Shown here: one piece after another, positions 17,550 through 27,213 of the stretch
Layout: each line of letters opens with the position of its first letter
Position numbering within the stretch: position 1 is the stretch's first letter
NCBI GenBank assembly: GCA_965226155.1
Contig: OZ245331.1
Coordinates: 620,001 to 684,000 of the forward strand
Reading direction: 5' to 3'
Origin: G965226155 sp965226155
GTDB lineage: Bacteria; Pseudomonadota; Gammaproteobacteria; Eutrophobiales; Eutrophobiaceae
Length of the DNA: 64,000 bases
Notes under the pieces: model-generated
What the model was told of the DNA's origin: nothing
The model's input: the letters and a program-made list of their open reading frames with translations, nothing else
Database searches by the model: none
Made by a program: the position numbers and the translations under genes

Positions 17550-18618
17550 CGCGGATTCAACTTTGAAGTGCAACGTTGATGTTAAAAAAGACTTCCTGTG
17601 GTGTTTTTGAATTAAGTGTTTTTCTGGGACGGTGATTGAGTTTTTTCATGACCAAGTTTAACTGCTTTTGTGTAATCGTGCTGAAGTCCATTTTCTTTGG
17701 GAAGTACTGTCGAATGAGACCATTGATATTTTCATTTAAACCCCGTTCCCAGGAGGCATAAGGATGTGCAAAATAGAACCCCGCGTTCAATTGTTGAGCA
17801 ATAACCTCATGCTCAGCAAATTCTTTTCCATTATCCGAGGTGACCGTGTGAACCGACGCCTTCATATTAGACAACAATCGCACGATAGCTTGCCTGACGG
17901 CAGAGGCAGTTCGTTGTTTCACCTGTGCAAATCAAGGTGTACATCGACTTGCGCTCGCTCAAGGTGACCAGCGCCTGTCGATGGCCTTTGCCGATGACGG
18001 TGTCCACTTCCCAGTCACCGATGCGTGTCTTCCTGTTCACAGTGGCGGGACGCTTATCAATGCTGATCTGATTCACCAGAACCCCACGACGTTGATAACT
18101 ACCATAACGCTTCTTTCGTTTCTTCTGGCAACGCAAGTACCGGTACAGCTCACCGCCGTCTGCCTTGTCCTGGTATATGTAGTGATATATCCATTCATGA
18201 CTCAGAGCGATACCTTCTCGTTTATGCAACCAGTCACTGATTTGCTCAGGACTCCATTCGTCCCGCAGCCAGACCTCTACTCGCTCCCACAAGGTCGTGG
18301 GGAGTCGCTGTTGTTGGCTGGCTTCTCGACGCGCTTGCCGGAGCAACTGAGCTTGGCGGGGTCGATAGCCTCTTAAGCCACGGTTGCGTCTGAGTTCACG
18401 GCTAATAGTAGATTTATGCACGCCTATCAAGGCGGCTATCTCCGTTTGTGTATGTCCTGCTTTCATCAGGGCGTAAATCTGGTAACGTTGATGCTCGGTA
18501 AGCTGTGTGTAGTGTCTCATCTGTGCCTCTCTTTCTTGCTGGAACGAAAGGTAAGGATGCTACCGCAGCTTGCCGTTCGTGCCACCTAATTGAGTTGCAC
18601 TTACAAATTGAATTCACG
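17550..18618 (-). mobile_element. IS30-family insertion sequence, copy 2 (transposase frameshifted)
   Basis: This 1069-base element has the same terminal inverted repeats as copy 1 and a 3-base target duplication, ATA, at 17547-17549 and 18619-18621. It sits between the receiver gene and the MBL-fold gene, opposite to their direction. The right end is 16 bases from the downstream start codon. Confidence 0.95.
17557..18520 (-). pseudogene. IS30 transposase, frameshifted (copy 2)
   Basis: This is the same IS30 transposase gene as copy 1, starting at 18520. It carries the same one-base gain (AAA at 17929-17931 where intact copies have AA), so the N-terminal half and the catalytic C-terminal half are out of frame. 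It differs from copy 1 at scattered bases, for example a Gln codon where copy 1 has Arg just past the shift. The two copies are therefore separate insertions that share the lesion. Confidence 0.93.
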
Positions 18619-18634
18619 ATATAAATTAACACCT

Positions 18635-19546
18635 ATGAGTAACGCTTATCTCCGATTCTGGGGGGTTCGTGGTTCGTATTCTGCGCCCTTCGATACCCAT
18701 CTTGGTGTGGGCGGAAACACCTCGTGTGTTGAAATTCGCGTAGATAACCACATAATCATGTGTGATGCCGGAACCGGCATCATCCCATTCGGAAATGAAA
18801 TCCTGAAACAATCCGATATCAGGGAAATGCTAGTCATATTGACCCATTACCACTGGGACCATATTTGTGGTCTACCCTATTTTGTTCCCGCGTTTATCCC
18901 TGATTGGAAAATCAATTTTTTTGGGCCTGGACATAATCCGAAAGACATTGAGGATAATGTCTCGGCACAGATGCGAGCACCCTTTTCCCCAGTTGGCACT
19001 GAAAACTGGCTGGCCAACATCAATTATCTTGTCCCGCCTAAAAATCATAAAATTGATTATGGCCCGGTTAAAATATCTTACCAGAGCGTCCATCATCCTG
19101 GGACAACATATGGCTACCGAATCCAGGCCAATAATAAGACCATCATGTATATATCCGATAATGAATGCCTCTATTTAAATAAGGCTATCCGACAAAAGTA
19201 CGGAGAGCTCAGTCGGGAAGAACAGGGCCTATATGATGCTATGCAACGTGAAGAATACGATTCAGAACTCGAGTTAATACATGGCACAGATATATTGATT
19301 CATGACGCCCAATACACAAAAGAAGATTATGATAAAAAACGAGGGTGGGGACATTCCTGCTATATCGACACTGTAAACACTGCAATTGATGCTGGAGTCA
19401 AGGAATTATACCTATACCATCATGATCCAAACTATGACGATACGGCGATGGAAAAAATAAACGAACACGCAATCAGCATAATTAAGGACAGAAGTTCAGA
19501 TCTGAGATGCTATATTGCAAAAGAAGGAATGATTATCAATCTTTAA
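18635..19546 (+). CDS. MBL-fold metallo-hydrolase
   Basis: This 303-residue cytoplasmic protein of the metallo-beta-lactamase fold is related to the class of phosphodiesterases and RNase Z-like hydrolases that open with RFWGVRGS. The metal-binding motif HxHxDH is present as THYHWDHICG (His71, His73, Asp75, His76), with further ligands likely in VHHPGTTYGYRI and SDNE. The chosen ATG at 18635 gives the canonical N-terminus; an in-frame extension to 18590 would begin inside the IS30 end. The substrate is unknown; cyclic-nucleotide or nucleic-acid phosphodiester bonds are possibilities from the family. IS30 copy 2 now occupies its upstream region. Confidence 0.85.
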   Translation: MSNAYLRFWGVRGSYSAPFDTHLGVGGNTSCVEIRVDNHIIMCDAGTGIIPFGNEILKQSDIREMLVILTHYHWDHICGLPYFVPAFIPDWKINFFGPGHNPKDIEDNVSAQMRAPFSPVGTENWLANINYLVPPKNHKIDYGPVKISYQSVHHPGTTYGYRIQANNKTIMYISDNECLYLNKAIRQKYGELSREEQGLYDAMQREEYDSELELIHGTDILIHDAQYTKEDYDKKRGWGHSCYIDTVNTAIDAGVKELYLYHHDPNYDDTAMEKINEHAISIIKDRSSDLRCYIAKEGMIINL

Positions 19547-19576
19547 CCGGTACGGTATTTTCTGTAGTATCTCGTC

Positions 19577-19774
19577 ATGCAAGTAATCATCAATGGTGAA
19601 CAGAAGTCTCTCAAATCATCTGCTACTGTCTCTGATATCATCAGTAATCTAAACATCGAAGGGAAAATTGCAGTAGAAGTAAACAAAGAAATCCTGCCAC
19701 GAAGTCAGTTTGATCAATACCAGGTCTGTGATGGCGATGTACTAGAAATTGTGCGGGCGATCGGTGGCGGCTGA
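19577..19774 (+). CDS. thiS: Sulfur carrier protein ThiS
   Basis: This 65-residue ubiquitin-like protein ends in the Gly-Gly pair (RAIGGG) that is adenylated and thiocarboxylated for thiazole synthesis. It is followed 36 bases later by thiG, its usual partner. Short length, beta-grasp pattern and C-terminus make the call secure. Confidence 0.93.
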   Translation: MQVIINGEQKSLKSSATVSDIISNLNIEGKIAVEVNKEILPRSQFDQYQVCDGDVLEIVRAIGGG

Positions 19775-19810
19775 ATCAACTAAAAACACCAAAACAATTA
19801 ATATGCTCAA

Positions 19811-20596
19811 ATGACAGACGATAATATAATCATCGACGGGAAGACTTATACCTCACGCTTATTGGTCGGAACCGGTAAATACAAGGATTTCGATGAAACA
19901 AAACTCGCGATAGAAGAGAGTGGTGCGCAGATTGTTACTATGGCGGTAAGACGAACCAATATTGGTCAAAATAAAGATGAACAGAATCTACTTGATTACA
20001 TAAGCCCTGATAAATATACCCTTTTACCAAATACAGCAGGATGTTTCGACGCGGATTCTGCAGTGAGAACCTGCCGACTTGCTCGTGAACTGCTAGACGA
20101 TTACAACCTTGTGAAACTCGAAGTATTGGGCGACCAGAAAACTCTATTTCCCGATATACCAGCAACGGTAGATGCTGCTGAAATCCTGATTAAGGAAAAT
20201 TTTAAAGTCATGGTGTACACCAATGATGATCCAATCATGGCAAAACGGTTTGAAGAAATAGGTTGTGTAGCGGTAATGCCGCTTGCTGCACCTATAGGAT
20301 CAGGCCTTGGGATTCGCAATCCTCATAACATCCATATGATTGTAGAAAATGCACAAGTACCAATACTTGTCGATGCTGGAGTCGGCACTGCTTCTGACGC
20401 TACTGTAGCGATGGAACTCGGTTGTGACGGAGTCCTAATGAACACGGCGATTGCAGAAGCAAAGAACCCTGTTCTAATGGCATCAGCCATGAAAAAAGGA
20501 ATTGAGGCAGGAAGAGAAGCCTATTTAGCTGGACGGATGCCTCGCAGGGCTTATGCTAGCGCGTCTTCCCCACTGGATGGTACATTTTTCAGCTAA
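19811..20596 (+). CDS. thiG: Thiazole synthase ThiG
   Basis: ThiG joins deoxyxylulose 5-phosphate, dehydroglycine and sulfur from ThiS thiocarboxylate into the thiazole phosphate of thiamine. The 261-residue TIM barrel has the opening SRLLVGTGKYKD, the Schiff-base lysine segment VKLEVLGD near residue 101, and the phosphate-binding glycines in PIGSGLGI and VDAGVGTASDA. The DXP it uses is made by Dxs, encoded later in this window. thiS-thiG-trmB is a common gammaproteobacterial order. Confidence 0.96.
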   Translation: MTDDNIIIDGKTYTSRLLVGTGKYKDFDETKLAIEESGAQIVTMAVRRTNIGQNKDEQNLLDYISPDKYTLLPNTAGCFDADSAVRTCRLARELLDDYNLVKLEVLGDQKTLFPDIPATVDAAEILIKENFKVMVYTNDDPIMAKRFEEIGCVAVMPLAAPIGSGLGIRNPHNIHMIVENAQVPILVDAGVGTASDATVAMELGCDGVLMNTAIAEAKNPVLMASAMKKGIEAGREAYLAGRMPRRAYASASSPLDGTFFS

Positions 20597-20616
20597 CAAG
20601 TTGCTTTCCCCAGCAA

Positions 20617-21309
20617 TTGACCGAGCAACCCCGTAACCGTCCTGTTCGGAGCTTTGTCAAACGACAGAGCCGGATCACAAGTGGACAGAATCGCGCTCTT
20701 GATCTGCATTGGACTAACTATGGTATCGATTTTTCACATAACTGTTTAGATTTTTCTAATCTGTTTAACCGGTCCGCACCCAAAATACTCGACATTGGAT
20801 CGGGTATGGGTGAGACAACTGTGAAATTCGCTTGTAGATATCCCGAAAATGATTATCTTGCTGTCGAAGTACACAAGCCCGGCGTAGGTAGCCTGATTAG
20901 GCAGGCGGTAGATTCTGACATTAAAAATATCAAAGTAATTTGTCATGATGTAGTCGAAGTTCTCCAGCACCAGATTCCGAATAATTCAATAGATTCGGCC
21001 CAGATTTTTTTCCCCGATCCTTGGCCCAAAAAAAAGCATCATAAACGGCGATTGGTCAATGACCGATTCCTTGATCTGATCAGGCCCAAGCTAAAAATGA
21101 ATTCCAGACTATTTTTGGCAACTGATTGGGAAGACTTAGCCATCCATATGCTGGCAACCTGTGATAGTTTTCCTGGCCTATATAATCTGGCTGGTAGTGG
21201 TAATTTTTCACCGAGACCTATGTGGAGACCCAGAACTAAATTCGAGGTGCGGGGCAGTGCACTCAATCATCAGGTGTGGGATCTGTGTTATTGCTGCTCT
21301 TTGCGTTAG
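20617..21309 (+). CDS. trmB: tRNA (guanine-46-N7)-methyltransferase
   Basis: TrmB methylates G46 in the variable loop of tRNAs using SAM. The 230-residue protein shows the Rossmann SAM loop ILDIGSGMGETT, the acidic AVEVHKPG strand, the family motif FFPDPWPKKKHHKRR, and a C-terminal FEVRGSALNHQVWDL segment. Translation most likely starts at TTG 20617 (MTEQPRNRPVRSF); no in-frame ATG precedes the conserved region. Its 3' end overlaps the convergent HAD phosphatase gene by 47 bases. Confidence 0.94.
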   Translation: MTEQPRNRPVRSFVKRQSRITSGQNRALDLHWTNYGIDFSHNCLDFSNLFNRSAPKILDIGSGMGETTVKFACRYPENDYLAVEVHKPGVGSLIRQAVDSDIKNIKVICHDVVEVLQHQIPNNSIDSAQIFFPDPWPKKKHHKRRLVNDRFLDLIRPKLKMNSRLFLATDWEDLAIHMLATCDSFPGLYNLAGSGNFSPRPMWRPRTKFEVRGSALNHQVWDLCYCCSLR

Positions 21310-21952
21310 AAAATTCAACAAAAGATTTAATCGCAATAAATTCATCGGACTCTCGCGCGGGCTTACAACTGTCTGGCTGCGCTATCGTAAATAAATGCTG
21401 AATTCCATATTCATCAGCTGTACGCAACACATCTATATTATCATCGATTAATAGCGTGGTGGATGGATTGAAAGGGAAGGACTCCTGCAAATTTTTCCAG
21501 AACTCTAAGCTCTCTTTTGGGTACCCGAACTGGTGAGCACAGAAAATTTTATCAAAATGACTGCCAATTTGGGTTCGCTTAAATTTCATATCGATAAGAC
21601 CTTGATGGGCGTTAGTAACAAGGGCTTTTTGTTTGTTCATTGACGCAAGGAACTGCAGAAAGCCTATGGCATGTGGACGCTCCTTAATAAGATGTCCAAT
21701 ATCAGATTTAAGGGCAAGAATATCGATGTCGAGTTGCTCGGACCAGAAATCCAAGCAATACCAGGAAAGGGTTCCAGCAGTATCAATAAATCGTGGTAAT
21801 AACTGCCGTTTTGCGCTTTCTACGTCGATTCCACGTATTTCCCCCCACTTTAGGGGCAGATAGTCGTGCCAGAAAAAATTATCAAAATTCAGATCGAGCA
21901 ATGTCCCATCCATATCCAATAGGACAGTGTCAATCTCATTCCATATAATCAT
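21263..21952 (-). CDS. HAD-superfamily nucleotidase, YrfG-like
   Basis: This haloacid-dehalogenase-fold phosphatase of about 229 residues begins at the ATG at 21952. A longer in-frame start at 22012 would overlap cysQ. The catalytic DxD motif is in LLDMDGTLLDLNFD. Motif II lies around ALVTNAH, and the late acidic motif is in TLLIDDNIDVL. Sequence style and length resemble the GMP/IMP nucleotidase YrfG, but substrate is inferred only from that likeness. It converges on trmB with a 47-base overlap, so both genes end inside one another. Confidence 0.82.
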   Translation of the reverse strand: MIIWNEIDTVLLDMDGTLLDLNFDNFFWHDYLPLKWGEIRGIDVESAKRQLLPRFIDTAGTLSWYCLDFWSEQLDIDILALKSDIGHLIKERPHAIGFLQFLASMNKQKALVTNAHQGLIDMKFKRTQIGSHFDKIFCAHQFGYPKESLEFWKNLQESFPFNPSTTLLIDDNIDVLRTADEYGIQHLFTIAQPDSCKPARESDEFIAIKSFVEFSNAKSSNNTDPTPDD

Positions 21953-21990
21953 GGTGTTATTCTCGCAAACCGTTAATAAGATATTTTGAT

Positions 21991-22824
21991 ATGAAACCAG
22001 CTGGGCCAACAATAGAAGTATCGCAAAAACTGGTTACATCTGTCATTGAGATTTCAGCTCAAGCCTCTGCATCTATTATCGAGATTTATAATACAGATTT
22101 CTCAGTACAAAATAAAAAAGATAACTCTCCCCTAACTGAAGCAGACCTTGCATCACATAAAACAATCTGCAATGGCCTGCAGGAAATAACTCCAGACTTT
22201 CCAATACTTTCGGAAGAATCAATTGAATTGCCTTACCAAGAGAGAAAGCAATGGCACAGCTATTGGCTGGTTGATCCATTGGATGGTACCCGGGAATTTG
22301 TAAAACGAAACGGTGAGTTTACCGTCAATATCGCCCTCATTAACAATGGAAAACCAATATTAGGCGTAGTGCATGTCCCGGTAACCGGTGTGTGCTATTA
22401 CGCAAGCAAAGACAGTGGGGCTTTCAAGATTGAACCGGGCAAACCAGTAGTTCAAATACACTCAAAACAATCATCAGAAAATAAGCTTGTTATTGCCGGA
22501 AGCCGTTCCCACGGTAACACTAAACAAAAAAAATTCTTTAGCATACTTGATGAAAATACTGAGATTATAGCAATGGGTAGTTCATTGAAATTTTGCCTAG
22601 TAGCAGAAGGTAAAGCCGACCTCTATCCTCGCTTTGGACCAACTTCGGAATGGGATACCGCCGCTGCACAGTGCGTAGTTGAAGAAGCAGGCGGATTAGT
22701 CACCGATTCCGAAATTAATCCTATCGTATACAACACCAAGGACTCACTGATTAATCCTGATTTCATGGTCATTGCAGACATTAATTTCGACTGGCGCCCC
22801 TACCTGAACCAAATCTATACATAA
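21991..22824 (+). CDS. cysQ: 3'(2'),5'-bisphosphate nucleotidase CysQ
   Basis: CysQ removes the 3'-phosphate from PAP, relieving inhibition during sulfate assimilation. The 277-residue protein has the inositol-monophosphatase fold with the metal motifs SPLTEADLASH, LSEES, VDPLDGTREF and, late, EWDTAAAQCVVEEAGG, all in order. It diverges from the HAD phosphatase gene and shares its promoter spacer. It is intact and of typical family length. Confidence 0.93.
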   Translation: MKPAGPTIEVSQKLVTSVIEISAQASASIIEIYNTDFSVQNKKDNSPLTEADLASHKTICNGLQEITPDFPILSEESIELPYQERKQWHSYWLVDPLDGTREFVKRNGEFTVNIALINNGKPILGVVHVPVTGVCYYASKDSGAFKIEPGKPVVQIHSKQSSENKLVIAGSRSHGNTKQKKFFSILDENTEIIAMGSSLKFCLVAEGKADLYPRFGPTSEWDTAAAQCVVEEAGGLVTDSEINPIVYNTKDSLINPDFMVIADINFDWRPYLNQIYT

Positions 22825-22857
22825 AGATACACTCTGCTAGAAGATACACTCTGCTAG
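22824..22857. repeat. 17-base tandem duplication after cysQ
   Basis: Two perfect head-to-tail copies of a 17-base unit (22824-22840 and 22841-22857, starting AAGATACACTC) follow directly on the cysQ stop codon. No function is apparent; it looks like a recent slippage duplication. Confidence 0.85.
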
Positions 22858-22923
22858 CGAAACGTGACCAGAAAGGTGAACTTAAGTGCATAACTAATTT
22901 AAATCCAAGCAACGAGGTGCATT

Positions 22924-23670
22924 ATGAAGATTAGCAGACGCAGCATGATTCAGTCCTTGGCAATCGGCACTACAGGCCTCGCTTTATTCAGTACAGACAA
23001 AGGTAATCAAGCACTGGCTCAAACCAGCAAAACACCCTCACTAACTAGTGCATTTAACGGACAACATCCGATCAAACCACTTTCCTTCGATACTACTTCT
23101 TTAAATGGCCTGTCGGAAAAAATGATCTTTTCCCACTGGGAGAAAAATTATGCTGGATCTGTCCGGGCACTGAACACAATTGAACTGCGACTTGCGAAAT
23201 TACTAGAGGACAAAGACACCCCAGCATATGTCTACGGAGATTTAAAACGCGAAGAACTGCTGCGCACAGGCTCAGTGATATTGCATGAATATTATTTTGA
23301 TAATCTAGGTGGTAATGGTCGAGCAGATGGGGACATCATTGATGCAATAAATCAGTCATTTGGCAGTATGGAAAACTGGGAAAACGAATTCAGGCTGACC
23401 GCCGCCGCACTGTCGGGTGGATCTGGCTGGGCTATTTTAAGTTATAACTTAGAAACTAATAGCCTACACAATTACTGGGCATGGGATCATATGCATAATG
23501 CCACCATGGGCTACCCGTTACTGGTGTTGGACATGTACGAACATTCCTACCACATAGATTATGGGCCGGCTTCTTCTGGATATATTGATGCGTTTATGAA
23601 AAATCTAAATTGGGAAATAATAAATAACCGATTCCTCAAGGCACAACAGTCAAGTATGTTGATTGCATGA
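22924..23670 (+). CDS. Tat-exported Fe/Mn superoxide dismutase-like protein
   Basis: This 248-residue protein begins with a twin-arginine signal (SRRSMIQSLAIGTTGLALF), so it should be exported folded with its metal. The Fe/Mn-SOD fold follows. All four metal ligands can be aligned: His in IFSHWEKNY, His in VILHEYYFDNL, and Asp and His in LDMYEHSYHIDY. Second-shell residues differ from classical SODs. The position of the gateway Tyr34 is Ser (NYAGSV), and the His30 position is Asn. The metal site is probably kept but the catalysis could be altered. The stop overlaps the next start (ATGA), so it is co-translated with the NHL-repeat gene. Confidence 0.82.
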   Translation: MKISRRSMIQSLAIGTTGLALFSTDKGNQALAQTSKTPSLTSAFNGQHPIKPLSFDTTSLNGLSEKMIFSHWEKNYAGSVRALNTIELRLAKLLEDKDTPAYVYGDLKREELLRTGSVILHEYYFDNLGGNGRADGDIIDAINQSFGSMENWENEFRLTAAALSGGSGWAILSYNLETNSLHNYWAWDHMHNATMGYPLLVLDMYEHSYHIDYGPASSGYIDAFMKNLNWEIINNRFLKAQQSSMLIA

Positions 23671-24635
23671 AAAGTATAATTAAAAGCTTGCTAGCTTTAG
23701 TCGTTCTCTTGTTGGGCGCAGTTGAAACCTCAGTTAGTGCTCAATCGATAGATGAGGCCACTAGTCAGAATTGGGAATTAGTACAGAACTGGCCTCGTCT
23801 CCCAGCCGGACTAGAGATAAGTCAAGTGTCAGGCGTTACAATCGATAACTTTGGAAATGTATTTGTATTACATCGCACCGAAAAAATTGATCGCACAATG
23901 GCTCAAGTAATCACTACGGTGACGGTGCTCAAACTTGATTCCAAGACCGGTGACCTACTTGACTCTTGGGGTGCGGATCATTTCGTCCGACCCCACGGCA
24001 TCACTGTCGATGGCGAGAACAACGTTTGGTTGACAGACACTAATCTCCATCAGACATTTAAATTCTCTAATTACAGTCGACCTCTTCTGAGTATTGGCGA
24101 AAAAGCTACTCTCGGTAACGATGCTACACACTTTGGTGCACCAAGTGATATTGCAGTGGCAACAGATGGGTCATTCTATGTCAGCGATGGTTACGACAAT
24201 TCTCGCGTTGCCTACTTCAGTGCAGATGGTACTTTTGTCAAAGAGTGGGGCACCAAAGGAACTAAACTTGGTCAATTCGTTGTCCCGCATGGCATTGCCC
24301 TTGATTCTAGAGGTCAAATTTATGTTGCTGATCGGGAAAACCAACGGCTTCAAGTTTTCGATGAATCTGGAGGTTTAATTGACGTGTGGCCGAAAAGCGG
24401 CAAGATCGGACGTATAACAGATGTGGTTATCACACCGAATGATTATATTTACGTTGCTATTGGAGGTGAGAGTGACCAACCCGGAGTCAGAATCCTGAGT
24501 CCCAAGTTACACGAGGTTGGGAGGATCGTCGCAGGTCCAGATGTAGTTGCACATCAGCTTGCCGTATCGAAAGACAACACAATCTATTTGGCAGATTTAC
24601 GTAGTGGTCGCATTCTAAAATATGCTCTCTGTTAA
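23667..24635 (+). CDS. Exported NHL-repeat beta-propeller protein
   Basis: This 322-residue protein has a Sec signal peptide (cleavage near VSAQS, residue 26) and a beta-propeller made of NHL repeats. These are recognisable as recurring units such as VRPHGITVDGENNVWLTD, VPHGIALDSRGQIYVAD and NQRLQVFD. The layout resembles peptidyl-alpha-hydroxyglycine amidating lyase-like proteins, but I cannot confirm a lyase active site. The start overlaps the SOD-like stop by four bases, linking the two periplasmic products. A hairpin repeat follows the stop. Confidence 0.8.
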   Translation: MKSIIKSLLALVVLLLGAVETSVSAQSIDEATSQNWELVQNWPRLPAGLEISQVSGVTIDNFGNVFVLHRTEKIDRTMAQVITTVTVLKLDSKTGDLLDSWGADHFVRPHGITVDGENNVWLTDTNLHQTFKFSNYSRPLLSIGEKATLGNDATHFGAPSDIAVATDGSFYVSDGYDNSRVAYFSADGTFVKEWGTKGTKLGQFVVPHGIALDSRGQIYVADRENQRLQVFDESGGLIDVWPKSGKIGRITDVVITPNDYIYVAIGGESDQPGVRILSPKLHEVGRIVAGPDVVAHQLAVSKDNTIYLADLRSGRILKYALC

Positions 24636-24657
24636 CAGCATATAATCAGTATGACTA

Positions 24658-24685
24658 ATGTCCGCTTTCGACACAAAGCGGGCAT
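24658..24685. repeat. Intergenic hairpin repeat, copy 1
   Basis: This is a 28-base palindrome with 11-base arms, ATGTCCGCTTT and AAAGCGGGCAT (one G-T pair), around the loop CGACAC. It lies 23 bases past the NHL-gene stop. The same unit recurs at 28096, 28744 and 29226. Confidence 0.85.
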
Positions 24686-24859
24686 TCGACAAGTCAGTGT
24701 AAATCAATACCATTCCTTCACTGTGGGCTGTATATCGTACCCAAGACTTTCACTCTTTGTGGAATAGTTTTTGTGTAGACAGTCAAGTAATCTTGTTGCA
24801 CTGAAATCAGAGTGAAAATCTCGCACAGAATATTAAATGCAGTAAAAAATTCTGTAGAA

Positions 24860-27213
24860 TTATTGTCCTGCTATCCCGGTTGTTGTCTCAACACTGGCTA
24901 CATCCACTTTTACCAAATAATACCAACCAATTGCATTAAGCTTATTGTAGGCTAGAATTTTTTCCTTGTTATTTTCGGTATATCTAAAGTAGCCGGATCT
25001 GCCTTGAATAATATCGTCTACAACAATCTTATTTGGGTAGTTTTCTGGACTATCTAAATCATTAATTAATGTACCACGCTCGTAGGATTTTGATACTTCG
25101 GATGAATTTACCATAATGCCACCTACATTGTTCAGCAAGTAGGTATTTTCTATCCCGTTTATATCTGTGATAGACATCAATTCATTACGAATATAATCCA
25201 GAGTTATTTCAACAGCAACCACTCCCAGAAACTCACCCTTATTGTTAAATAGTTTACCGGTACAGGGAAGCAATACCCCCCGACCGCCAACATCAATATA
25301 AGGAGGCATCCAGCAGGCCCCCTCTCTCTTCAGGGTGTTTACATACCAGGGTCGTTTCCTTGCATCGAAATCAAGTGGGTATCCTGTTTTTTCTGGATAT
25401 TCAGCGAATATACCTGATTCAGTACCTACATACGTCCAGACCAACGGCAATCCTTTATCTACAATAACTTCCCTCGCTGTATCGTAATCATCCGGTGCAA
25501 CGTCTGAAGTATGGCTCTTTAAAATCATTCGTTTAAATGTATGCCGCAATGGATTGAGGGTTCGAACCTGGTTTTTAACTTGTGCATATGTGCCATCGGG
25601 TGCCAATTTATATGCATGCCAACCAATACTTATGGGAAAGCCATAGACTGACGAGAATTGGAGATCAGGTGGTGCAAGTTGTGGGTTTCTAAATGCCGTA
25701 TAGTCATAAAAGAGTTCTGAATCTGGTTGGCCAAGTTCTAATAATGTGACAGCAGATGCCGCAACACCCTCGAGGATACCTTCATATTTTAGGAATTGTG
25801 AATCGATAATTTGTGATTGTTTTGATACGGCTGAGATAAACTGGTTCATCCGTTGGCCTAGTAATTGTGCCTCCATGCTGGCTTTCTGTTGCTGAAATAG
25901 ACTCCAGCTAACAACGACCACACTGCCTAGAATTGTATAGGCTACTAGATTTAGCGTCGCGGCTCGGTGTTTATTCATCCAGCGTATAATCTTATGTTTC
26001 AATTTATCTGGTGTGGCAGTTACGGCCTCACCTCGCATATAGCGCCGGATATCATTAGCAAATTCTTCAGCTGTTTCGTATCGATCATCAGGATTCAATT
26101 TCGTTGCTTTTTTTACTATTGCCATGAGCTGGTTGGGGGCATGGAGTTTATTTGAATAGGGAATAGGAAGATTAAGGTTTGCAGTGCTTGCTTTTTCCAG
26201 AGTATCTTCCTGGCTTTCGCCAGAAAGCGCCCGTTTCAATGTGATTAGCTCAAATAAAATTAATCCCATTGTGAAAATATCACTACGGTGATCGGCAACG
26301 TCACTATGTCCCTGAGCCTGTTCAGGGGACATATAGACAGGTGTACCAAGGAGTTCGCCCATCGATGTACTGTCATCATCTGCGGCTTGTTTTTTAGAAT
26401 CAACACGCTTAGTTTTATCAGTAAAGGTATCTTTATCAACATCAACCAATTTCGCGATACCCCAATCCATACATAAACCTCATTATATGGTCCGACCATG
26501 ATGTTTAAAGGTTTCAAATCACGATGTACAACACCCTTTCTGTGCGCATAATGCAGGGCATCACATACTTTCAGAAAATGATCAAGCAATGCCTGTAGGG
26601 AGTGATTTTCGTCCTGGGTTTTATTTTTATCGAGCTGGGGTTTCGTTTCTTCAATCAGGTTCTTCAGATTTTTCCCCTGGATCAACTTCATCGCATAGCC
26701 AACGTCAGATTCTTTCTCAACCATGCTGTAAACTGGAACTATATTTGGATGTTGTAGCTGAGCAGTGATCTGCGCTTCCATGAAAAATCGCTTCAAAAAA
26801 CTTGGGTATTCGGCTACATGGTCATGGATTTTTTATAGGCGACAGTCCTGCCAAGTTCGTTATCCATGGCGATAAGTATCTCACCCATCGCACCTTCATC
26901 GATGGATTCGAGAATTGTAAACTCTTCTTTTGGTTTAGCTGATACACTATCTCGCTGTGTACTGTGCTTGTCGCTACCTAATTGATCCGCAAATTCCGTT
27001 AATTCAATCCTTTTCTGAATCTGGATATTTTTCAATTCATCGCTAGTGATAATATCTTTTAAGTATAGATGGCGGGCAAAATCAACTAGCTCATGTTGGC
27101 CTTTTTGACTACAGTATTTTGAATACTGCTCTTCTAGATCATCGTTATTAATAGAGATTATTGCATCTAAAAATATTCTGGGAGAACATTCACTACGGTT
27201 TTACCTTTAACAT
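24860..27213 (-). pseudogene. Ser/Thr protein kinase with C-terminal Cache sensor, frameshifted
   Basis: Read across frames this is a membrane receptor kinase. It has an N-terminal segment, a kinase domain (glycine loop DEGAMGEILIA, Lys in TVAYKKS, HRDLKPLNIM, then MDWGIAK and GTPVYMSPEQA), one transmembrane helix, and an extracytoplasmic dCache-like sensor up to the stop at 24860. One base is missing near 26800, between KKSMTM and VAEYPSFLKRFF. Another is missing near 26475, between NEVYV and MDWGIAK. A probable third lesion near 27195 separates an ATG at 27213 with a good ribosome site from the open frame below it. The catalytic loop and the MDWG (DFG-equivalent) segment lie in different frames, so no active kinase is expected. 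Confidence 0.85.

Noticed and set aside
13576..17931. Programmed frameshift in the IS30 transposase
   Set aside because: IS30 elements encode a single frame, intact copies 3 and 4 have a continuous frame, and the site lacks a typical slippery heptamer.
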